NCBI GenBank assembly: GCA_023614405.1
Contig: CM042689.1
Location: 307,063,132-307,127,131, forward strand
DNA: 64,000 nt
Direction of reading: 5' to 3'
Source: Avena insularis
Lineage: Eukaryota; Streptophyta; Magnoliopsida; Poales; Poaceae
Shown here: positions 10,100-20,011 of the stretch, one piece after another
Position numbering within the stretch: position 1 is the stretch's first letter
Layout of the letters: each line of letters begins with the position of its first letter
Notes under the pieces: model-generated
Seen by the model: only the letters and a program-made list of their open reading frames with translations
Database searches by the model: none
What the model was told of the DNA's origin: nothing
Made by a program: the position numbers and the translations under genes

Positions 10100-13000
10100 T
10101 TTCGAAATTAGAACATGGACCATTGGATAAAAAATGGCAAATCCAAAACATTGCTAACCGTTGGATCTTCTTTTCAATTCTTTGCATCTAGAAAATTCTA
10201 TTGATAGTCTTTAGCATAATGAACGCTTTTGTGCGCAAACCTCAAAACACACTTCATTGCTTAGTTTCAGGGACCTTGTGCTAAATGCATGGACTTGGAT
10301 GTAATTTTCATTTTATATGAGGTCCTTGATGTAATTTGTACTTTCACCGACCATGTTAACTGAAGCACCTCGCTCTGAGGGACCTACAAGAGTTAGAATA
10401 AAATGCAACCTTCCCAATTATCACACAAAGTGGACCACGGTTTCTTATGTAATTCCATTTTCAATCTTCCTAGCTAACTTCACACACTTCACTTCTTTGT
10501 CAATTCAACAAAATTAATTTTTCTGAGTGATGACGATCGAGATTGTTCATTTCCGAAAAGAAAGTCTGAAGAATATGGATCTGGATGCCACAAGCCAAGC
10601 TATCGACATATATTGTGGACCAAAATGTTGTACTTATGATTAATTACCATGTTTTAGATGTTTTCAAACTTCGGTCTAGATAACTCTGTCCACTTGAATG
10701 AATTTTATGTCTATTTATTGAGATTAGGTGAAATTTTTTGGACTACAAGTAAATTGTAAGTTGCTTTGAAAGTTTAAGAAAAAACTTTTGGAAGGTACCC
10801 ACTAGGGAGTGACAACTAATATATCAGAAACCATTGAGATTATAGATTACAGGTCCAACTTCTTGCTAAGATTTTTCTTCTTGACAATTTAACAAAATTT
10901 TGTCAAACTTGAGCCACACAAGTAAGCGTGATATTTTTCTCTTGAATTAAATGTATTTTGAGAGGAAAATGGTTGCATATTATTGCACTAAACAATGTCA
11001 TCAGTGTGAGTTTCTAACTATGAGGAAAGAACATTCAATTCTCAATTTTTTTGAGTGATGAGAACATAGTTCTTTTCCGTAAAGAAAAGTTCGAAGAATA
11101 TTGGATCTAGATGCCACAAGACAAGTTTACATACATATATATTGGACCAACATGTTGTACTTGCAATTCCCAGGTTTTATGACTTTTCAAACTTCCTAGC
11201 TAACTGAGCCCACTTGAATGAATTTATGTCTATTTATCAAAATTAGGTGAAATTTGAAACTACAAGTAAATTGTAGGTTGCTTCAAAAGTTTACGAAAAA
11301 GCTTTTGGGGGTACCCACCATCGGGAGCATAATTAATATATCAAACCACCGAGAGTTTTGACGATGGCTTCAATTTCTTGCTAAGATGGCTTCAAAGCAC
11401 GATAGATTTCTCTTGAATTAAATGTCTTTTAGGAGGTTGTTGGGTGCACATATTATTTTATTAAACAATGCTGTGGGTGTGGGTTTCCAGCTATGAGGAA
11501 AGAATATTCTCAATTTTCCGAGTGATGATGAGATTGAATAAAGTCCGAAGAATATGGATCCAAATACCACAAGCCAAGTTTTCAGACATACATAGTGGAC
11601 CAACATTTTGTACTTATGATTTCCCATGTTTTATGAATTCTCAAACTTCCTAGCTAACTTCGCTCACTTGAATTCATTTATGCCAACTTATCGAAATTAG
11701 GTCAAATTTGACTACTGCTAGGAAATCGTAGGCTGCTCCATGAGTTTTATCAACTGGCGTTTGGAGGTACCCACATCGGGCGGTCAATTAATATATCTGA
11801 AACCACCAGGAGATTTGACAACTGGTTTGACTTCTTGCTAAGGTTTTGCATCTTTGAAATTTTTAACCCCTCTTGAAAATGACCACATGAAATAAAGAAA
11901 AAAGAAATTAAAAGATTTACGCATGACACGCCGTGGCGCTGTGCACGTGTGCCTCGGTCCGAAGAATATGGATCTGAATGCCACAATTCAACAAGCTTTT
12001 AGACATATTAAGTGGACCAACATATTGTACGTAATTGAGATTTATATGTTTTATGAGTTTTCAAACTCCTTAGCTAACTCTGCCCACTTGAGTGACTTTA
12101 TGCCGATTTATCGAAATTAGGTCAAATTTTAACAGCGAGTAAATTTTAGGATGCGTTGATAGTTTTACGAAAAAGATTTTCGAGGTACCCATTGGAGGGT
12201 CAATTAATATATCAGAAACCACCGAGAGTTTTGACAACAGGTTCAACTTCTTGCTAAGATTATTCATCTTGACAACTTAACGAAATTATTTCTTAAACTT
12301 GAGCTACAAGTAGGCGCGATAGATATCTCTCGAATTAAATGTAATTTTATAGCAATAGATGCATGCATCTTCTTGTAGTAAACAATATCGCCAAGTGTTG
12401 ATGTTTGAGATTGTTCATTTCCGAAAATAAAGTCCGAAGAATATGGATCTGGATGCCACAAGCCAAGCTTTCGACATATATAGTGGACCGACATGTTTTT
12501 ACTTATGATTAATTCCCATGTTTTAGGAGTTTTCCACCTTCGGCCTAGCTAACTATGTCCACTTGAATGAATTTATGTCTATTTACCGAGGTTAGGTAAA
12601 AATTTTGAACTTCAAGTAGAAAGTTCAAGAAAAATATTTTGGAAGGTACCCACTAGGGAGTCACAACTAAACAGAAACCACCGAGATTCTAGACGAAAGG
12701 TCCAACTTATTGCTAAGATTTTTCTTCTTGACAATTTAACGAAATTTTTTCAAACTTGAGCTACACTAGTAAGCGTGATAGATTTCTCTTGAATTAAATA
12801 TATTTTAAGAGGTAAATGGGTGCATCTTCTTGCAGTAAACAATGTCATCGGTGTGAGTTTCGAACTATGAGTAAAGAACATTCAATTCTCAATTTTTTGA
12901 GTGACGAGAACATAGTTCTTTCCCGTAAAGAAAAATTCGAAGAATATTGGAACTGGATGCCACAAGCCAAGTTTACATACATATATATTGGACCTACATG

Positions 13001-14108
13001 ATCTACTTATGATTTCCATGTTTTATGAATTTTCAAACTTCCTAGCTAACTGAAGCCCGCTTGAATCAATTTATGTCGATTTATCAAAATTAGCTCAAAT
13101 TTGAAACTACAATTAAATTGTAGATTGCTTAGAAAGTTTACGAAAAAGCTTTTGGGGGTACCCACCATGGGGGCATAATTAATATATCAAACCATAGAGA
13201 GTTTTGACGATGGCTTCAACTTCTTGCTAAGATTTTGTATCCTAACAATTTAACGAAATAAGGTCAAACTTGAGCTACCAGTAAGTGCGATAGATTTCTC
13301 TTGAATTAAATGTCTTTTAGGAGGTTGTTGGGTGCACATCTAATTGTATTAAACAATGTCGTGGGTGTGGGTTTCCAACTATGAGAAAAGAACATTCTCA
13401 ATTTTATGAGTGATGACGAGATTGTTTTCTCTCTTAAAGAAAGTCCAAAGAACATGGATCTGAATACCACAAGCCAAGTTTTTAGACATACATAGTGGAC
13501 CAACATGTTGTACTTATGATTTCCCATGTTTTATGAGTTCTCAAACTTCCTAGCTAACTCTGCCCACTTAAATGACTTTATGACGACTTATCGAAATTAG
13601 GTCAAATTTGAGTACTGCTAGTAAATCGTAGGCTGCTCTGTGAGATTTATGAAATGGCATTTGGAGGTACCCACTTTGGGCGGTCAATTAATATATCTGA
13701 AACCACTGGGAGTTTTGACGACTAGTTTGACTTCTTGCTAATGTTTTGCATCTTGGCAATTTTGAACCCCTTTTGAAAACGGAGACATGAAATAAAGAAA
13801 AAAGAAAAAATAAATTAAAAGATTTATGCATGACACGCCCTATCATCATGCATGTCGTGTGCGCTACATGCCATGAAAACGTTAACCATGGGATTTGATG
13901 AGTTTTGGAAAAAACAGCTTCACAGTATTGTTCTACCATGTATAGACACTATTGTGTTTCAAATAGAACGACCAAGGTTGTCAAGGCCATACCGATCACC
14001 ATCGTAGTTTACGACCTGATGGAGTTCCCGCAGTAGATGGGTGCATTTTGGGGTAGTAAGCATTGTTGACCGTGAGAATTTTCAGACATATAGTGGATCA
14101 TGCTTCCT
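10100..14108 (+). repeat. Higher-order tandem array, copy 1 (alpha-beta-gamma-delta-alpha-beta-gamma plus remnants)
   Basis: A unit of about 420-530 bp recurs, each containing a variant of 'cctagctaact...ccacttgaatgaatttatg', 'ggtacccac' and 'attaatatatcagaaacca'. The anchor cctagctaac occurs near 10468, 10672, 11198, 11646, 12067, 12543, 13039 and 13547, with a decayed one near 14105. Four subtypes are recognisable: alpha (gagattgttcatttcc), beta (gagaacatagttcttt), gamma (gtgggtttcc with ataccacaag) and delta (gccacaattcaacaag). Alpha, beta and gamma recur after about 1.87 kb, so it is a higher-order repeat. The lead sequence 10100-10500 and tail 13760-13975 also match copy 2 at 20012-24193. 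I recognise no gene or transposase; ORFs are short and differ between units. Confidence 0.8.
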
Positions 14109-14116
14109 ATCTAACT

Positions 14117-14426
14117 GAAAGGTTTCAAATTTCGGCAGAGATTACCGAAATTCAGCCATTTCGGCCTGGACCGGTAAGAGAATTTTCCAAACAAAAACTT
14201 TCTAAATTTCAGGATTTTTTGTCGAATTATCTAAAATATTTTATATTTGGTATAATTTTATCTGAAACTCTAAATTTTGGTCTAATTTTAGCCAAATTTT
14301 GTTTCAAAGTTTAAATTTTGATTCTTGCATTTCACCTGATATTTGACCGAAATTCACCAAAATAGCCGAATTTCGGCCATTTCGCTCGAACCCGGTAAAA
14401 AACCAAAACCGAAATCCAAAACCTTG
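14117..14426. mobile_element. Small inverted-repeat transposon (MITE) with 8-bp target duplication
   Basis: The ends are diverged inverted repeats: gaaaggtttcaaatttcgg on the left and, reverse complemented, caaggttttggatttcgg on the right, continuing into further ccgaaattc/gaatttcgg matches. The 8 bases atctaact occur directly on both sides (14109-14116 and 14427-14434), or 9 bases with one mismatch. An 8-bp duplication fits hAT, 9 bp fits Mutator. It inserted in a decayed array unit, whose sequence resumes after it. Confidence 0.75.
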
Positions 14427-14435
14427 ATCTAACTA

Positions 14436-14693
14436 CATCGGTTAAATGAATTTCGCAAAAAATATCGAGTCTAGCACGGTGGAGAATGGAGTACAAAGAA
14501 CGAGTGTCTAAGGGCATCCGTAATGTAGGACCCACCCGGCTTATGAGAATTGCCACAATATATAGGTCAACATTTGCCACAAGGTAGGACCCACATCGCT
14601 TGATCATATTCCTCCATGCAAGAGAGAGGAGGGAGGAGAAATGATTTTTCTATTCTCTATGGGCAACCCACAAGCTTGAGGTAACTTTTTTTT
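14436..14693. other. Flank left of the Mutator-like element; no gene seen
   Basis: Begins with decayed array sequence. From 14511 (ctaagggcatccgtaatg) it may be the end of another inverted-repeat element; a weakly similar inverted sequence lies near 19246-19263 on the far side of the Mutator-like element. Confidence 0.3.
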
Positions 14694-15445
14694 GGAATTT
14701 CTATTTTTATGCCCCTGGTTCGTTAGCTATACTCACTTTTCCCCAGGCGCTTTACTTTTCCTCACTTTTGCCCAGCTTCTTGTCCGAAACTCTCACATCA
14801 GTCTGAAACTCGCTCTCCACCGGGTCCCGCTAGTGGACCCTCGCCGTTAGATGCTGGCAAGTGGGGCCGCATACAGGTGGGTCTCGTAGTGGACCATCGC
14901 CATTACGTGCTGACAAGTAGGACCCCCCGTTACGTGCTGACAGGTGGGGCCACGTTCAGTCGGGTCCCATAGTAGGAGCCCCCATGTTGGACTGCGTGGG
15001 GCCGGCTTGTTGGCAACACGTTTTGGGGGATGTGGTGTGGGACCATATGTGGCGCGTTTGGTAGTTACGTGCACCCTGTCGCCTAAATTGGAAGATTTCT
15101 TTTTTGTTATTTTTATGATTAGCCTTTTTAAGAGCGCCTTTTCCCCTTTATGTCGCTAACAGTTGTTATTTTATCCTAAAAAGGCAGCAAATCTAGAGCA
15201 GCTTCTCTCTTCATTCATGGTTCCTTTTGGCGCTCGTATTTTCCCAATCTAGTAGCAAATCTAACCAGCACCATAAATATATAGATAAACAGAGCAGATA
15301 TAGATAAAGCAGCTAATATAGGATTATATAGTACGGTACATAAACGAGGTTCGACAATTAGGCTGCTCAGTAGCAGAAACTTACAAGTTCAACATAGACA
15401 ACAAAACAAAAGAAGCTGCTTTACATTAGCAGCATCAGCACGAGA

Positions 15446-16536
15446 TTAGTGGACCCTCATCGCCTCCGCTAGGAGGGCCTCCGACTCCTCCCTCTGGCGC
15501 TTCCTCCACTTCTTGATGCCTAGTCCCTTGACCTTGGGCGCCTTGGGCTTGATCGGGGGCATGCGACCCTCCTCAATGGCCACCTTCTGGAGGTTGTGGA
15601 GGTGAAAACTGAGTGTCTGGTGCTTGGCTCTAAAGGTTCTGACGTTCTTTGACAGGCCACAGGTCTTCACGTCCTCAGCATTCCTCACGAGGGAGTTTAA
15701 GTCGGTGGCAAGGACCCTGGTGCAGAAGGGGCACCTGTAGACGTCGCCGGCGAAGAAGATGTTGAACTGGCCGGACTTCAGCTTCCTGAGCACCTGATGA
15801 GTCTTGGTGTCCGTGGACTCGTCGTCCCTGCAGACGTTGCTACTATCCACCTAATACAAAAAACAGTAGCATGCAATAAGGACATGATTGAGATACCGTG
15901 ATTATCGAGATTGAATACTTGCATAAATTAACCGATTGAGATCCCCAGATTATTCCCCAATACCCAAATCTCAAACCAAATCGAATACTAATCCCAACTA
16001 TAGATCGGTGCTAGTAATGATCCCAACTACAGATCGGTGCTAGTACTGATCCCAACTACAGATTGGTGCTAGTACTGATCCCAACTAGGGGCATTCATCG
16101 AAATACGAGATCTAACACAAGAGGATTAGCTAGTATAAAAATACCTAGCATCCAACGATTGAAAATACGAATAGCCAAGCCCTAATAACACATGATATAA
16201 CATCCAACGATGGGAATGGGGGAAGAACAAAGGAAGGGGAGAAAACCCTAGTTACCTCCGACCATGGGTCGGCTAATTTGGTGTCGAAGGGGTTCTCCGG
16301 CCTAATGTAATCGTTGTCCCCATAGGGGTCCTAGCCGTGTGGGATCTGTAGGAGAATGGCGGGGTCCTATATAGGGACAGGGGCCTCCTCGCATGCGGCT
16401 ACAATGGAAGCGGGGACGGGGGTCTGGACGGGGTTGGCGGCTTCCTTCAATGCCTCGACGAGGGCCAGTACGGGGCTGGGCCCTCCTCGTCTGCCGCCTT
16501 GGAGGCCACGATGGCCACCGCACCATTCTTCTCCAT
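15446..16536 (-). pseudogene. zf-XS zinc-finger protein gene, copy 1 (frameshifted in exon 1)
   Basis: Two exons as in the copy at 24755-25777. Exon 2 (15850 to 15446) is open for 134 aa and contains the zinc-finger block YRCPFC...NAEDVKTCG...FHLHNL and a basic C-terminal stretch (KKWRKRQREE). Its acceptor (ttttgtattag) is good. Exon 1 starts at ATG 16536 (MEKNGAVAIVASKAA) and ends before a GTAACT donor at 16255, but its length (281 bp) is not a multiple of three and a stop appears after about 29 codons; the homologous reading continues in another frame. The zinc finger has NAEDV where copy 2 has KHADDV, losing the usual histidine. Upstream and 3' flanks also match copy 2, so a genomic copy was duplicated, not a cDNA. 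It lies inside the Mutator-like element. Confidence 0.65.
15988..16086. repeat. 29-bp minisatellite in the pseudogene intron
   Basis: The unit gatcccaactacagatcggt plus gctagtact recurs just over three times with few changes. The intact gene has only one such unit in its intron (near 25205-25230, opposite strand), so it expanded after duplication. Confidence 0.8.
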
Positions 16537-17589
16537 CGCTGGCGTGGTTGGGGTTTTCTTGGGGCTTTGTTGAAGGTGATGGGACAGTGGAGATAGTTGC
16601 GTGAGTGAGTAAGCGAGTGATGAGTGAGAGTGAGAGTGAGGAGGCCTCTATAAAGGTGAAGGGAGGAGACGTTTCGTTGCACCACCGTGCACCGCGTAAC
16701 CGCATCCTGCACGGCCACACGTGTTCGCTACCGCCTCGTGCATCGTGACGCGCATACCGTGCGTCAAGTTTTCCCCCTGTGTCTAACCTTGGCCACTTAG
16801 TTGTGCTCAGTTATACCCTCGAGTGTAGCATTGACAATTTGGTTGTACTCAGTTTTTCCCTCCAGTACTAAGACTGCCATGTGCAATATACTCAATTTTA
16901 CCCTCCGGTGGTTGGTCAACAGAGAGTCAACGGATGTGTTTTAGCTAGCTAATTGAGTTATTTTATGCACACCAAATTCAAAAACAACAAAACATAGTGG
17001 CATCTAGCGAGGGAGTCTTATTATGTGACCTACCACCATAAGAAATGTATATAAATCAAGTTTTAACCTAAATCACCACTTGTCAAATCACCTACTATCT
17101 ATGAAGGTTCATGGCTTTCTACTCAAGCCTCTTCCCAAAACATCCCTCCCCAAAACATAATTTGTCTGAATGAGGCAATAATTGTCAAACTAATATATAT
17201 TTGAATTGCAAATAGTTTGATGTATGCCAATGTATTTTATTGTATAAAAGAAGCATTTTCCATTTTTTATATCTCTTTCTGTTTTCTATTTGAACCCTCT
17301 TGTCAGTTTTGCCCTTGGTTTTTAAGTTCTACTTAGTTTTCTCCTCTCTCTTAGTTACAAACTCTCACACATGTGCTCATCTTGGCTGCTACACTATGAT
17401 TGGTCAGGACAATTGTCACGCGGATCGTACCCACCAACCGTTGATCCTCTGATTGATCCTCTTTGATCTAGCAGAAAGGATAACCCCTGGATCTGTCGGG
17501 GGGCACCCTCTATCCATGCAAAATAACGAGTTTGCCACCGATGCTTTAACTCCATAAACAAATGATTTTGAATATAATTTGAAGGGGAA

Positions 17590-18530
17590 GTGTTCAAAGG
17601 TGTATAATTTTTGCATTATATTTCACTCCATGAAAATGATAAATGATCAAGATTTTGTTAGCACAACATTATCATGTCCTAACTGCGATTTCAAAGAGTT
17701 CAGAGGTGTATAATTTTTTCCATATGCAAGTTTATGCATTACATTCTATGAAAATGATAATTTCTCAAGATTTTCTTAGAACATCATTATCACGTATTAA
17801 GTGTGATTTCACAGTGTTCAAAGGTTTATAATTTTCATATACGCAAGTTTAGGGATCACTTTTCACGCTCTAAAAATGGTAAACACTCTTTTACATGAAG
17901 AGTTGTATAATTTTTTTAATTTAAAAGTGTTCAAAAGTTGTGTCAATTATAAACACTCTTTTACATTAAGAGTTGTATGATTTTTTTTAATTTAAAAGTG
18001 TTCAAGAGTTGTGTCAATTATAAACACTCTTTTAAAATAAGAGTTGTATATTTTTTATTTGAAAGTGTTCAAGAGTTGTGTCAATTATAAACACTCTTTT
18101 ACATTAAGAGTTGTATAATTTTTTCAATTTGAAAGTGCTCAAGAGTTCTGTCAATATAAATACTCTTTTACATTAAGAGTTGTATAATTTTTTTAATTTT
18201 AAAGTGTTCAAGAGTTGTGTCAATTATAAACACTCTTTTACATTAAGAGTTGTATAATTTTTTTCAATTTGAAAGTGTTTAAGAGTTGAGTCAAGAGTTG
18301 TATACTTTTTTTAATTTTAAAGTGTTCAAGAGTTGTGTCAATTATAACCACTCTTTTACATTAAAGTTGTATACTTTTTTAATTTGGAAGTGTTCAGGAG
18401 CTAGGTCATTTATAAACACTCTTGTACATTAAGAGTTGTATAATTTTTTTTAATTTGAAAGTGTTCAAGAGGTGTGTCATTTTCTTATTTATTATACATC
18501 CATGTCCCTAATTTTTAATTATAAACACTC
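17590..18530 (+). repeat. AT-rich tandem repeats: about 110-bp x3 followed by about 69-bp x9
   Basis: 17592, 17697 and 17814 start similar segments (gttcaaaggtgtataattt). From about 17880 a 69-bp unit with aaacactcttttacattaag and agtgttcaagagttgtgtca repeats; the word actctt recurs near 17885, 17954, 18025, 18092, 18161, 18231, 18349, 18417 and 18526. One unit (18290) is partial. No coding potential. Confidence 0.85.
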
Positions 18531-19203
18531 TTTCACTTGATTGCAGCCGAGACATTAACTCGATAAACCAATTAAATCATCGGAACGGCTCGCCGGCGGC
18601 ATTCTCCACACCAAGCACCCCAGTTGCCATTTTAGTGCGAGATTTTGGTGCGAAATCTAAACTTCTCTGCACACGGTTGCCATTGTCATCCTTCGTACAG
18701 GTCAACGGGACGACACCATACTGCGGCCAGGACGAACGGGAGGCCGAAGTGAAGCTCGACAAAGGGCCGCCGTAGCCAAAGAAGAAGAAAGGGGAGGCAA
18801 CGGCATGGGCGCGGGCACGGGGCTGGCTCACGTGGATAAGCTGTGGGTCCGATGCTCACGTGGATAAGCTATGGGTCCCATGCTGATCTGGATAAGTGGA
18901 GAGAGGTGTTCACTACGGGAACCAACTAAACGCGGCCCCACTTATCAGCATGTAACGGCAAGTATCCACTACGGGACCTGACAGACCGCAGCCCCACTTG
19001 TCAGCATATAATAGCGAGGGTCCACTATGGGACCCGACTGAATGCGGCCCCACTTGTCAGCATGTAACGGCAAGGCTGACGGATAACGAGTTTTAGAGCG
19101 TGCGAGAGTTCCATAATAGGAGATGGGAAAAAGTGAGGAAAATCTAAGCGAACGGGGAAAGGTGAGTACAACTAACAAACCAAGGGCACGAAAATAGAAA
19201 TCC

Positions 19204-20011
19204 CCTTTGTACTACTATATGCCTTAAGGTGTGCTTTTTTTACACACTGCGCATGTCCTAAGGGAAAAAGCAAATAATGGGCCCACTTGGCAGTGTATGA
19301 CCAAGCTATAGAACTCCCATGCAAAAGTTCTTCAGTTTAGTGGGTCCCACAAATAATCTTGTTTAGACACTGATAGAGCTTATTTCTTGTAAGTACAATA
19401 GTATTTCTGTTGCTTAGACATAAGTACTATACGCTAACCTCTGTCCACGTGCTTGCATAGAGAATAAAACGTAGGCAGGGGAAGAGGGCAGTAGCAAAGA
19501 GAGAAGAGAGTTGAAGGCGGTTCCATGTCAGAGCAAAGTTTATGATGGGTTCCTGACACGAGGTACTCCTGACTCTACTAGTAGCAGTAAATGTCAGGAC
19601 CTATGCACGCAAAAAAAGGAAGTGTGTTTTCTCTGTCCTTCGATGCCTCTCATCTATCCACCCCTCTCCCCTCGCGCACCGGCCCGACTGATCTCTCCCT
19701 CATCCACAGTGTGGCGTTGCACACGTGTGCCTCGGTACGACAAGTCTATTTTTTTCTTTTTTGAGGGAGAGGGCGGCTCTATTTCTCTGGCGTGCTCGGC
19801 AGCCGCGTTGGTGTGTAGTAGGAGTAGTACTATACATAGGAAGGAAACAACTTTGGTCCTTGGCGGCAAAAAGATTCAAACTTTTCCGGTTTCAAAAGTT
19901 TCACTTACTTCCCAAACATCGGGAGGGAAAGGTTATTCAAAAGACCGGCCATTCGCAGTAGTACTTCTTATCTTATCTTTTTCGTCCAAAAAAACTATAT
20001 AGTGTATGGAT
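19204..20011. other. Spacer between Mutator-like element and array copy 2; no gene recognised
   Basis: Contains an open frame of 163 codons (19511-20002, plus) overlapping an opposite-strand frame; neither has a recognisable motif, and the amino-acid composition is unlike a conserved protein. A word gcacacgtgtgcctcgg (about 19720) also occurs in altered form at 11943. Confidence 0.4.

Larger units (their letters stand above)
14694..19203. mobile_element. Mutator-like element with long inverted repeats carrying a zf-XS gene copy
   Basis: 14694 onward (ggaatttctatttttatgcc) matches the reverse complement of sequence ending at 19203 (ggatttctattttcgtgcc), with similarity by eye for roughly 270 bp. 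Both ends include several units of a roughly 65-bp subterminal repeat, seen as tggacc..cgccgtta and gctgacaagtggggccgc. Long TIRs and a captured host gene fit a Pack-MULE. No transposase ORF was found and no convincing 9-bp target duplication could be read (left flank is a T-run), so the class is an inference. Cargo: the zf-XS pseudogene (15446-16536, minus) and tandem repeats at 17590-18530. 16560-17590 and 18531-18920 hold no gene I can see. Confidence 0.6.

Noticed and set aside
16302..16720. Overlapping ORFs on both strands around the zf-XS exon 1
   Set aside because: These are frames of the decayed exon 1 and its GC-rich promoter flank; the homologous reading is on minus and broken.
17880..18530. 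CRISPR-like regular repeats
   Set aside because: Units are contiguous tandem copies without unique spacers, in a plant nuclear context.
19511..20002. 163-aa ORF
   Set aside because: No recognisable motif, opposite strand also open, no homologous frame at the related place.
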